From Brachybacterium faecium DSM 4810 (GTDB taxonomy: Bacteria > Actinomycetota > Actinomycetes > Actinomycetales > Dermabacteraceae): 64,000 bases of DNA. Location: positions 1,054,001-1,118,000 of the forward strand of contig CP001643.1 of assembly GCA_000023405.1 (NCBI GenBank), read 5' to 3'. The notes below the pieces were generated by a model. It did not search any database. It was not told where the DNA came from and saw only the letters and a program-made list of their open reading frames with translations. Shown one piece after another: positions 8,907-16,825 of the stretch. A program made the position numbers and the translations under genes. Positions within the stretch are counted from its first letter, which is position 1. Each line of letters begins with the position of its first letter.

Positions 8907-9566
8907 ATGACACTCACGGAGTCGCTGCCCGTGGTGGAGGCGGTGCGACGTGCGCTCGAGATCGATGAGCAGCCCGATGAAGGGCACCGCCGGGTGCGGG
9001 TCGTCCTCACCCTCACCACCAACATCTCCCGCGCACCGGCCCGGCTGTGGCCGCTGTTCACCGTGCCCCGCGAGCTCGCGCACTGGTTCGGGCCCGTCAC
9101 CGGCGAGCTGGTCGAGGGCGGCCGCTTCCAGGCGCCCGGAGGCGTCCACGGCCGGATCCTCGAGGTCGAGAGCCCCCACCGGATCGGTCTGGCCTGGGGG
9201 AGGGGCGAGAGGGAGGACCCGCTGCTGATCCGCCTGGACCCGGAGGACGACGGCACCACGGAGCTCACCCTGCGCCGCACGGAGCTGCTGGACGCCGAGG
9301 AATTCGAGCGCGCCGGCGCAGGCTCCCTCGCCCTGGAATGGGAGATCGCGCTGCTCGCCCTCGCCGCCCGCACCGATGGCTGGCGCGACAGCTGCCTCAC
9401 CTCACCGCCGGCACCCACCCCGGACTGGCTGCACGGCCCGCAGGGCACCGACTACGTGCGTGCCTGGTCGGTGCGCTGGGCGGCCGAGGCGCTCGCCGCC
9501 GGGGTCGACGAGGCCACCGCCCGACGGGGGGAGAAGGAGACCCTGCGCCGGCACCTCGACGCCTGA
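8907..9566 (+). CDS. SRPBCC (START/Bet v1-like, AHSA1-type) protein
   Basis: A 219-residue soluble protein with the SRPBCC fold used to bind hydrophobic ligands. The region from about 35 to 150 shows the AHSA1 pattern: TNISRAPARLWPLFTVPRELAHWFGPVTGELVEGGRF, here given in outline only, then LEVESPHRIGLAW and a strand-rich centre. About 50 residues of uncertain structure follow (ending with a helical, acidic tail). A GAGGAGAC ribosome site fixes the ATG. It stands alone between divergent pgmB and the MFS gene. Ligand and role are unknown. Confidence 0.85.
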   Translation: MTLTESLPVVEAVRRALEIDEQPDEGHRRVRVVLTLTTNISRAPARLWPLFTVPRELAHWFGPVTGELVEGGRFQAPGGVHGRILEVESPHRIGLAWGRGEREDPLLIRLDPEDDGTTELTLRRTELLDAEEFERAGAGSLALEWEIALLALAARTDGWRDSCLTSPPAPTPDWLHGPQGTDYVRAWSVRWAAEALAAGVDEATARRGEKETLRRHLDA

Positions 9567-9712
9567 GGCGGCACCCCGAGGCCCGACGCGATCCCGCGAC
9601 GCCTGAGGGAGTCCTCGATGCCTGGAGCGGCGGCGGGGCGGAGGGGCGCGCGGCGGCGTCCGCCCGGTGGAACTCTTTGCCCAGGCTCACTATCGGGTGA
9701 CAGACTCGCGGG

Positions 9713-11026
9713 GTGACCACCCCCGCTCCCCGCGCCCCCTCCCGGGACCCGCGCACCCCGGGGCAGGTGCTCGGAGCCCTGGTGCCCTCGGTCTACGCCC
9801 CGACGCTGCTCGAGTTCGTCGGCCTCGCCTCCCTGATGCCGGTGATCCCGCTGCTGGCCCGCGACCTCGGGTTCAGCGTCCCGATGGCCGCAGCGCTGAC
9901 CACCATCTTCGGGCTCACCTCCTTCCTCGGGCCGATCCCCGCCGGGCGCCTCATCTCCCGCATCGGGGCCCGGCTGGCCCTGGTGATCACCGGCGCGCTG
10001 CTGGTGCTCTCCAACCTCGCCGCCTTCGCGATCATCGGCCCGGCGCTCGGCGGGGGAGCCGAAGCCCACCACCGCCTGGCCCTGGTCGCCCTGCTGCTGG
10101 TGATGGCGGTGAGCATCCAGGTGTGGCAGCTCGGCCGCCAGTCCTACCTCGGCACCGCCCTGCCGCCCTCGATGCGGGCGCGCGGCATGACCCTCTTCGG
10201 CGGCGTGATCCGCATCGGCGAGGTGGTGGGCCCGCTGCTCGGCGCGGCCGTGATGGCCCTGGGGTCGATGGCCGGCGTGTTCCTCCTGTTCGCCGCGAGC
10301 GCTGCGGCGGGCACCGTGATGATCGCCGTGTTCCTGCCGCCGGGCGAGGCCGGTCCCGAACCGGTCGCGCCCCGCGGTGCACGCCGGCACCGCAGCTCCG
10401 CCCGCATCCGCCTGGACCGGGCCGTGCTCGACCGCATGGTCGCCGTGGGGCTGGGCATCGCCCCCGTCATGATGGCGCGCGTGAACCGGCCGGTGATCGT
10501 GCCGCTGCTCGGCGAGGCGCTGGGGCTGGACCCGGTGTGGATCTCGATCGTGTTCGGCGTCAGCGCCGCGCTCGAGATCCTGCTGGTCCTGCCCGCCGGC
10601 ACGCTCATGGACCGCTATGGCCGAGCGGCCGTGGCCGTCCCCTGCGCACTGTTCATGGGCGTCGGCTTCCTGCTGCTGGCGGTGCTGGGGACGGTCTTCG
10701 CGGACCGCGGCCCCACCTTCGCCCTGCTCGCGCTGCTGCTGCCCACCCTGCTGATCGGGCTGGGCAACGGACTCGGCTCGGGGATCGTGATGACGCTCGG
10801 CGTGGACGTCTCCCCGGTGCACGGACGCACCGCATACCTCGCCTGGTGGAACACCATGCTGGGCGCGGGACGCCTCGCCGCACCGCTGATCGTCACCGGG
10901 ATCACCCTGTTCGCACCGGTCGCGGCGGCCGGCGCGGCGACCGGGGCCGTCTGCGTCGTCGGCGGGGTGTGGCTGGGACGCATACTGCCCCGCGTCACAC
11001 CCTCCGGAGGAACCCGGGGGCGGTGA
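9713..11026 (+). CDS. Major facilitator superfamily transporter
   Basis: A 437-residue MFS permease with 12 predicted membrane helices, starting at GTG. The N-half has the typical helix 2-3 loop (PAGRLISRIGARLALV), and the C-half has its counterpart (PAGTLMDRYGRAAVAVP), placing it in the drug/metabolite exporter-like part of the superfamily. A basic cytoplasmic loop (residues about 217-235, rich in Arg and His) joins the halves. There is no neighbouring regulator or enzyme to suggest a substrate. Its 3' end faces the carD gene across a short gap that holds a tandem repeat. Confidence 0.9.
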   Translation: MTTPAPRAPSRDPRTPGQVLGALVPSVYAPTLLEFVGLASLMPVIPLLARDLGFSVPMAAALTTIFGLTSFLGPIPAGRLISRIGARLALVITGALLVLSNLAAFAIIGPALGGGAEAHHRLALVALLLVMAVSIQVWQLGRQSYLGTALPPSMRARGMTLFGGVIRIGEVVGPLLGAAVMALGSMAGVFLLFAASAAAGTVMIAVFLPPGEAGPEPVAPRGARRHRSSARIRLDRAVLDRMVAVGLGIAPVMMARVNRPVIVPLLGEALGLDPVWISIVFGVSAALEILLVLPAGTLMDRYGRAAVAVPCALFMGVGFLLLAVLGTVFADRGPTFALLALLLPTLLIGLGNGLGSGIVMTLGVDVSPVHGRTAYLAWWNTMLGAGRLAAPLIVTGITLFAPVAAAGAATGAVCVVGGVWLGRILPRVTPSGGTRGR

Positions 11027-11063
11027 AGCGGGGCAGCGGATGAACGGTCAGGCTGGGTTTCGG

Positions 11064-11167
11064 GCCTGGTCTCCTGCCGGCTCGTTCCTCGCCAGCTCGT
11101 CGATCAGGCGGTGTTGTCTGCCTGGTCTCCTGCCGGCTCGTTCCTCGCCAGCTCGTCGATCAGGCGG
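11064..11167. repeat. 48-bp direct repeat, two copies with a 56-bp period, overlapping the end of carD
   Basis: Copies at 11064-11111 and 11120-11167 are identical over 48 bp and separated by 8 bp. The right copy includes the carD stop codon. Read on the minus strand in a shifted frame, each copy encodes LIDELARNEPAGDQA followed by two to four residues and a stop. Confidence 0.9.
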
Positions 11168-11699
11168 CGTCAGCCTCGAGGGCGTTCTCGGCGGTGCTCT
11201 GCAGGAGCTCGTGAGCCTCCTCGCGGGAGACGGAGCGGGCGATCGCGATCTCGGAGGCCAGCGGATCGATGGCCTGCTTGAGCAGGTTGCGCTCGGCGAG
11301 GCTCGACGGGGTGCCGCCCGAGTCGCGCACGATGGCCCGGATGACCTCGACGCGGTCGGTGAGACGGCCCGTCTGCAGCTGCATCTGCAGCGACTTGATG
11401 CGGTGCGCCCAGGAAGCCTTCTTCCCCGGGGCCTCGATCGGAGCGCCGAGCTGCGTGATCATCTCGACGATCTCGGGCTCGGCCAGCAGGGTGCGCAGAC
11501 CGACGACGTCCCTGCCGTCGGAGGGCACGGAGATCCGCATCTCATCACCGATGACCTCCAGATCGACGTACTCCCGTTCGGTGCCGCGCACGGTGCGGGT
11601 GCACGTGGAGACGATGCGCACCGGCCCGTGGACGGGATGGGTGAGCACATCGCCGACCTTCGGGGCGTTGATGTCGACGGACGCTGTGGCGACGGACAA
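11160..11699 (-). CDS. carD: CarD family RNA polymerase-binding transcription factor
   Basis: CarD binds the RNA polymerase beta subunit and stabilises open promoter complexes, which matters at rRNA and housekeeping promoters in actinobacteria. The 179-residue product has the N-terminal Tudor-like polymerase-interaction domain (VGDVLTHPVHGPVRIVS..., EYVDLEV) and the C-terminal helical DNA-binding domain with the W in KKASWAHRIK. I start it at TTG (11699) because an AGGAGG site lies 6 nt upstream. In-frame codons further upstream have no ribosome site. The 3' end seems truncated or frameshifted (see findings). A SigR/SigH-like promoter lies about 190 nt upstream. Confidence 0.93.
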   Translation of the reverse strand: MSVATASVDINAPKVGDVLTHPVHGPVRIVSTCTRTVRGTEREYVDLEVIGDEMRISVPSDGRDVVGLRTLLAEPEIVEMITQLGAPIEAPGKKASWAHRIKSLQMQLQTGRLTDRVEVIRAIVRDSGGTPSSLAERNLLKQAIDPLASEIAIARSVSREEAHELLQSTAENALEADAA

Positions 11700-11892
11700 G
11701 GGATACCTCCTGTGTGGACCTGCGCACCGGCGGTACCGCGGCCCTGGTGGGGTCGAGGCGGCCGTGCCCAGCATCATCCGGACCCGGTGGATCCGGGACG
11801 ACGTGGGGATCTGATCGGCTCGAGCGCCGCTCGACCTGCAGGAACAGGGTGGCGGCACCTACGACGGCGCGCCTCCATTCTCTCACGGATCT

Positions 11893-11920
11893 GACAACAT
11901 ATCCAGAGCATGACGTTTCC
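11893..11920 (-). promoter_or_regulatory. Candidate SigR/SigH-type (thiol-stress) promoter of carD
   Basis: On the minus strand GGAAAC (11915-11920) and GTTGTC (11893-11898) are separated by 16 bp. This resembles the GGAAT-N16 to 20-GTT promoters read by SigR of Streptomyces and SigH of Mycobacterium. carD is a reported SigR target in Streptomyces. The implied leader is about 185 nt. The rest of 11700-12073 shows no gene; the divergent ABC ATPase gene starts at its right end. Confidence 0.45.
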
Positions 11921-12073
11921 ATCTGCATCACATCCCGCCGCCGGCGCCGGAGCACGTCGCACCGGCCCGGATCACGAGCCGTCGGGCCCGCCCGAACCGC
12001 CGCGGTCCGGAGGGCGGGGGATCGAGACGGAAGTCGGGGCGAGATCCACGCCCGGATGCGGTTCGATGGGGGC

Positions 12074-12736
12074 ATGACCGCTGCACCCTCGTCCACCGAT
12101 CACGAGCTCGTCCGCTTCGAGGGCGTCGGCGTCGTGCGGGACGGCAACGTGCTGCTGCTCGAGGCGACCGGCAGCGCGCAGTCAGGGGAGGTGCTGGCGC
12201 TGACCGGTGCCAACGGCGCCGGCAAGACGACGCTGCTGCGCGTGCTCGCGGGCCTGCAGGCTCCCACCGCTGGGACCGTCGCCGTGCTGGGCCGGGCACC
12301 GGACGACCGTGACCGCACCGTCCGCGCCGCGCTCGCCGCCCTCATCGGCCCGCCGCAGACGGCCCGCGACCTCACCATCGTCGAGCACCTCCAGTTCATC
12401 GCCGCCACCTGGGGAGACAGCGCCGCCGTGGCCCGGGAGCGGGCCCACCACCTGCTCGAGGAGCTCGCGATCACGCCGTTGGGGCCACGCTTCCCGCACG
12501 AGCTCTCCAGCGGCCAGTCCCAGCTGGTCTCGGTGGCCCTCACCCTCGCCCGCCCCGCCCGCGTGCTGCTGCTCGACGAACCCGAGCAGCGCCTGGATCC
12601 GCATCGCCTCGGCCTGGTGATCGAGGCCGTCCGCTCCCGAGCCCGCACCGGAGCCGCTGTCGTGGCGGCCACCCACAGCTCTCGGCTGCTCGAGGAGCTC
12701 GCCGACACCCGCCTCCACCTCGAGGACGCGCAGTGA
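12074..12736 (+). CDS. ABC transporter ATP-binding protein
   Basis: A 220-residue ATPase with Walker A GANGAGKTT, the signature HELSSGQSQ (variant of LSGGQ), Walker B VLLLDEPEQRLD and the H-loop in AATHSSRLLEE. The stop overlaps the start of the following 502-residue membrane protein (GTGA), so the two very likely form one exporter. I prefer the ATG at 12074, which has a GGGGG run just before it; an in-frame ATG at 12056 is also possible. Substrate unknown. Confidence 0.9.
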   Translation: MTAAPSSTDHELVRFEGVGVVRDGNVLLLEATGSAQSGEVLALTGANGAGKTTLLRVLAGLQAPTAGTVAVLGRAPDDRDRTVRAALAALIGPPQTARDLTIVEHLQFIAATWGDSAAVARERAHHLLEELAITPLGPRFPHELSSGQSQLVSVALTLARPARVLLLDEPEQRLDPHRLGLVIEAVRSRARTGAAVVAATHSSRLLEELADTRLHLEDAQ

Positions 12737-14241
12737 ACGACTCCCTGCGGGGCGTCCGGGAGATCTGGGCCGAGCGGGCCGGTGCCCGCACCCGCGGTGA
12801 CATCCTCTACCTGCTCTACGTGGCGGCGCTGAGCGTGCTCATACTCCTCGTCCCGGCGCTGCGGATGGCCGGGGCCTTCCTCGCCCGGCCCGATGTGCTG
12901 CCCGCCCTCCTCGCCGCGCACGCGCCCCAGGTGACCGCCGCGATGACCCTCGCGGGCGGCGCGGCGCTGGTGCTCCTGGGAGCTGTGCGCGGCCCGGCCC
13001 TGCTGGCCCCCTTCTTCACCGCCACCCTCGCCTCGAGCGGGCTGCGCCGCCGCGATGTGCTGTGGCGCCCCCTCGCCCGTGCGCTGCTGGGGCCCGTGCT
13101 GGGGATGGTGACGCTCTCCGTGCTGGTGGCCAGCACCCTGGTGATGGCCGCACAGGCGACCCCCGCGGGAGCCGCCTGGTTCGTGCTCGCCGCGACCGGC
13201 ACCGGGATGCTCCTGGGCGCGGCCTGGTTCGCCGGCGAGCTGCTGCGCGAGGGGCCGCGTCGACTGCTCGCCGGCGGGCTGCTGGGCGCGGCCGCGGTGC
13301 TCGCGCTGTTCCCGCACGGCGCGGGCCTCGGCGCCGCCTACCCGGTGGGCGCGGACCGACCCGAGGCCTGGGCCGTGGCGCTGCTCGTGGCCGGGCTCGC
13401 GGCCGTCGGCGCGTGCGTGGCACTGCTGGACCGGCTGCGGGGCGCGGTCCTGCGCGAGCAGGCGGCCCGCTGGGAGACCGCCACGACGGTCGCGACCTCC
13501 GGCGACCTCGTCGCCGCCTCCGGCGCCTTCCGCACCCCTCCGTCGACCGGGCGTCACCTGCCCGCGATCGGGCCGCGGCCGCTGGTGCTGCTCTACGCCC
13601 GCCGGGACGCGATCGCGTGGCTGCGCACCCCGGAGCGGGCCGTCCTGGGCGTCGTGGTGGCGCTCGCCGCCGCGGCGGGACTGGCCGGATCGACGCTGCT
13701 CAGCGGGCCGCTGGCCTGGGCGGCGGTGCTGCTGGGTGCGCTGGCGCTGTGGGGCGCGAGCGGTGCGCTGGTCGACGGGATCCGGCACGGAGTCCACACC
13801 CTCGGCGCCCCGCGGCTGTTCGGACAGTCCGCCGCGGCGCAGGTCATCCTGCACGCCGTGGCCCCCACCGCGCTGCTCGCCGTGCTCGGCGCCGCGGGCG
13901 GCGCGGGGGTGCTGCTCGCCTCCGGCGGCGGCGCGGGCCCCGCCGCCCTGCTGCTGCCCGCGCTCCTCGCCCCCGTGCTGGTGGCCGGGCGGGTGCGCGA
14001 TGCGGCGAAGGGGCCGATGCCCCTCGCGCTCAGCACCCCGATGCCCACGCCGCAGGGCGATCTGGTGGTCCTGCCGATGCTGGCCTGGCATTCCGATGCG
14101 CTGCTGCTCGCGCTGCTCAGCGGCGCGGTGCTGGCCGGGCTGGGCACGGCGGGCCCGCTCTGGCTCCCCGCCGGCGCGGCGGTGCTCCTCGCGGGGATGT
14201 CGCTGATGGCCGCCGGCCGCCTGCGCGAGCTGGCACGATGA
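12733..14241 (+). CDS. Multi-spanning membrane protein, ABC permease-like (DUF6297-type)
   Basis: A 502-residue protein made almost wholly of hydrophobic, alanine- and leucine-rich helices (about 12). Between helices 6 and 7 there is a cytoplasmic stretch (about 230-290) holding RRDAIAWLRTPER. It starts with GTG overlapping the ATPase stop by 4 nt, so it is the presumed membrane partner. The resemblance to the actinobacterial DUF6297 proteins is from memory. It is not related by eye to the ABC-2 permeases further right. Confidence 0.8.
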   Translation: MNDSLRGVREIWAERAGARTRGDILYLLYVAALSVLILLVPALRMAGAFLARPDVLPALLAAHAPQVTAAMTLAGGAALVLLGAVRGPALLAPFFTATLASSGLRRRDVLWRPLARALLGPVLGMVTLSVLVASTLVMAAQATPAGAAWFVLAATGTGMLLGAAWFAGELLREGPRRLLAGGLLGAAAVLALFPHGAGLGAAYPVGADRPEAWAVALLVAGLAAVGACVALLDRLRGAVLREQAARWETATTVATSGDLVAASGAFRTPPSTGRHLPAIGPRPLVLLYARRDAIAWLRTPERAVLGVVVALAAAAGLAGSTLLSGPLAWAAVLLGALALWGASGALVDGIRHGVHTLGAPRLFGQSAAAQVILHAVAPTALLAVLGAAGGAGVLLASGGGAGPAALLLPALLAPVLVAGRVRDAAKGPMPLALSTPMPTPQGDLVVLPMLAWHSDALLLALLSGAVLAGLGTAGPLWLPAGAAVLLAGMSLMAAGRLRELAR

Positions 14242-14245
14242 GCGG

Positions 14246-15052
14246 ATGCACCTCGACGACGGCCCGGCCCGGGAGGAGGCGACCATCCGCTGCGGGCACC
14301 CGGGCGGCGGGTTCAACCTCCGCACCACAGCGAACCCCCTCGTCCGGGCGGCCGGCCGAGGCCTCGCGCGGCTGAACGCCCGTCACCCCTGGGACCACAA
14401 CGCGCACTTCCATCCCTGGATCCTGCGCTCGCTGCCGCCCGGCGCCCAGCGCGTGCTGGACGTCGGCTGCGGGCGCGGCGACCTGCTCGCCGCGCTGCGC
14501 GGGCGCAGCGAGCACCTGGAGGGCATCGACCCCGACCCGGGCATGGCCGCCGCGGCCGCCGCCGCGCTGCAGGAGGTGCCGGGAGCAGAGGTGCACCGGC
14601 GCACCCTGGTCGAGCACGTGCAGCACCCCGGGACCGCCGCGGCGTACGACGCCGTGACCTTCGTGGCCTCCCTGCACCACCAGCAGGTCCCGCAGGCTCT
14701 CGCCCAGGCACGGCACCTGCTGCGTCCCGGCGGGAGGCTGCTGGTGGTGACTTTGGTGCGCCCGGCGGGGCCGGCCGATCAGCTCTGGGACATCGCCGAT
14801 GCGCTGACCAACCCCGCCATCGGCCTGGTGAAGCACCCGCGACCGGTGCAGGGGGCGCCGGTGCCGGCGCGACCCGGGCCGGTGACGCCCGAGGTGGGGG
14901 AGGCGGAGCCCTCCAGCGCGGCCATGCCGGTGCGGGACCCCGATCTCACGCTCGCCGCGCTGCGGGAGGCGGCGCGGCATCTGCTGCCCGGCGCCCGGAT
15001 CCGGCGCCGTGAGGGATTCCGGGTCACGCTGCGCTGGCAGCGGCCCGGCTGA
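14246..15052 (+). CDS. Class I SAM-dependent methyltransferase
   Basis: A 268-residue methyltransferase with the SAM-binding motif I VLDVGCGRGDLLAAL (about residues 70-84), an acidic end of strand 2 (LEGIDPD), and post-motif AYDAVTFVASLHHQQVPQALAQARHLLRPGGRLLVV, quoted here in pieces of the usual Methyltransf_11/25 pattern. It starts 4 nt after the ABC membrane gene and may be co-transcribed. The N-terminal 30 residues (RCGHPGGGFNLRTTANPL) are unusual. Substrate unknown; small-molecule methylation is the default guess. Confidence 0.88.
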   Translation: MHLDDGPAREEATIRCGHPGGGFNLRTTANPLVRAAGRGLARLNARHPWDHNAHFHPWILRSLPPGAQRVLDVGCGRGDLLAALRGRSEHLEGIDPDPGMAAAAAAALQEVPGAEVHRRTLVEHVQHPGTAAAYDAVTFVASLHHQQVPQALAQARHLLRPGGRLLVVTLVRPAGPADQLWDIADALTNPAIGLVKHPRPVQGAPVPARPGPVTPEVGEAEPSSAAMPVRDPDLTLAALREAARHLLPGARIRRREGFRVTLRWQRPG

Positions 15053-15079
15053 ACCGCGCCGGCGGTCCCGGCGCGCGGC

Positions 15080-16294
15080 TCAGGCCGCGCGATGCCGCGC
15101 GATGACCTCTCCCAGCCGAGCGATCGCCTCCTCGATCACGGCAGGGGAGTGCGTGACGAAGCTCAGGCGCATCGTCGAGCGGTCCGCGTGATCGGCGAAG
15201 AACGACCAGCCGGGCAGGTAGGCGACACCGGCCTCGACCGCGTCCGCGAGCATCGCCTGCGCGTCGTAGCCCTCGCCGAGAGCGGCCCACAGGAACATGC
15301 CGCCCTCGGGACGCGTGACGTGCGCGCCCTCGGGCAGCACCGGAGCGATCGCCGAGGCCATGGCGTCGCGACGTTCGCGGTACACCGCGCTCACCCGGGC
15401 CACATGGGCGTCGAGGTCCGCGGTCTCGAGGTAGCGGGCCACCGTCAGCTGATCCACCACGGAGGACTGCATGGAGATCGCGGCCTTCGCGACGGCGAGG
15501 GTGTCCAGGACCGGCCCCTCGGCGCGCATCCAGCCGATCCGCACCCCGGGGCTCATCAGCTTGCTCATCGAGTTCAGCAGGATCGTGCGCTCACCCATCC
15601 CCGGCAGGGAGGCGATCGGTGCCCAGGTGGTGCCCGAGAAGCTCAGCGCCCCGTAGGGGTCGTCCTCGACCAGCGGCACGTCGGTGCGGCGCAGCACCTC
15701 TGCCACGGCCTCGCGGCGCGCCACCGGCATCGTGCGGCCGGTGGGGTTCTGGAAGGTGGGGATGAGGTAGACCATCCGCGGATGGTGCGTGCGGATCGCC
15801 TCCTCGAGCGCCTCGGCGATCACCCCGTCGTCGTCGGTGTCCACCCCGATGATCCGGGCGCCGTGCACGGAGAAGGCCTGCACCGCGGCGAGGTAGGTGG
15901 GGGATTCCACGAGCACCACGTCACCCGGCTCGAGCAGCGCCTGCGCGATGACGAACAGGCCCTCCTGGGATCCGGAGGTGACCCGGATCTGGGAGGCCTC
16001 GGTGGGCAGATCGCGGGAGAGGCGACGCGCCGCCTGCTCGCGCAGCTCCCGCTCGCCCTCGCTCACCCCGTACTGCAGCGCGCGGTGCCCCTGATGGCTG
16101 AGCACCCAGTCGTAGCAGGAGGTGACGTCCTCGAGGGCGAACAGCGCCGGATCCGGGATGCCTCCGGCGAAGGAGACGACGTCCTCGCGGGCGGCGAGGG
16201 CGAAGATGTCCTTCAGCGGGGAGGACTCCATCCCCGCATAACGGGCGGCGACGGGGAAGCGGAACGGCTGCTGCGAGCTATCGGGCACGGTCAT
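15080..16294 (-). CDS. PLP-dependent aminotransferase class I/II (2-aminoadipate/LysN-like)
   Basis: A 404-residue fold-type I aminotransferase. The N-terminus (SSPLKDIFALAAREDVVSFAGGIPDPALF) is typical of LysN/2-aminoadipate and valine-pyruvate-like transaminases. The PLP lysine lies in LNSMSKLMSPGVRIGWM, the PLP-phosphate arginine is in the same motif, and TFQNPTGRTMP and VEDDPYGAL are the other cofactor contacts. There is no GntR helix-turn-helix domain, so it is an enzyme and not a MocR regulator. It is the last gene after ogt (12-nt gap) and ada-alkA on the same strand, so it may be read through from them. Confidence 0.9.
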   Translation of the reverse strand: MTVPDSSQQPFRFPVAARYAGMESSPLKDIFALAAREDVVSFAGGIPDPALFALEDVTSCYDWVLSHQGHRALQYGVSEGERELREQAARRLSRDLPTEASQIRVTSGSQEGLFVIAQALLEPGDVVLVESPTYLAAVQAFSVHGARIIGVDTDDDGVIAEALEEAIRTHHPRMVYLIPTFQNPTGRTMPVARREAVAEVLRRTDVPLVEDDPYGALSFSGTTWAPIASLPGMGERTILLNSMSKLMSPGVRIGWMRAEGPVLDTLAVAKAAISMQSSVVDQLTVARYLETADLDAHVARVSAVYRERRDAMASAIAPVLPEGAHVTRPEGGMFLWAALGEGYDAQAMLADAVEAGVAYLPGWSFFADHADRSTMRLSFVTHSPAVIEEAIARLGEVIARHRAA

Positions 16295-16306
16295 GCGCTC
16301 ATGGTG

Positions 16307-16825
16307 TCACGCGAGCAGGGCGCCCTCGAGGAGCAGCAGTGCCTGTTTCGTCTCGATCCCGCCGGCGTAGCCGGTGATCGCGCCGCTGCTGCCCACCACC
16401 CGGTGGCAGGGCACCACGATCGAGAGCGGATTGGCGCCGACGGCGGCGCCGACGGCCTGGGCGGCGCGAGGTCGGCCCAGCGCCCGGGCGATCTGGCCGT
16501 ACGTGGTGGTGGAGCCGCGGGGGATCGTGCGCAGCAGCGTCCAGACCTCCTGCTGGAAGGCGGTCCCGCGGAGGTCCAGCGGCAGGTCGAACTCCTCGCG
16601 CTCGCCGGCGAGATAGGCCAGCAGCTGCTGCTCGGCGACATCCAGCAGCGGGTCCGGCGAGGGAGCTGCGGGCCCGAGCCGTTCGGGGCCGGGGAAGCGG
16701 GACTGATCCTGCCGCCAGAGCCCGGTGACGGCAGCGCCCTCGGCGGCGATCAGGTACAGACCCAGCGGGGTGGCGATCCGGCGATGCCGGGGCCGGGCGG
16801 TGTCGGCGGGGCGGGACGGGGTCAT
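16307..16825 (-). CDS. ogt: Methylated-DNA--[protein]-cysteine S-methyltransferase
   Basis: Ogt removes methyl groups from O6-methylguanine and O4-methylthymine by moving them to its own cysteine. The 172-residue product has the short N-terminal domain, the DNA-binding TTYGQIARALGRPRAAQAVG segment, and the active-site motif PCHRVVGSSG with the acceptor Cys. It starts inside the stop of the Ada-AlkA gene (ATGA), forming one alkylation-repair transcription unit. The Ada neighbour lacks its own C-terminal methyltransferase domain, so this gene supplies that activity. Confidence 0.95.
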   Translation of the reverse strand: MTPSRPADTARPRHRRIATPLGLYLIAAEGAAVTGLWRQDQSRFPGPERLGPAAPSPDPLLDVAEQQLLAYLAGEREEFDLPLDLRGTAFQQEVWTLLRTIPRGSTTTYGQIARALGRPRAAQAVGAAVGANPLSIVVPCHRVVGSSGAITGYAGGIETKQALLLLEGALLA

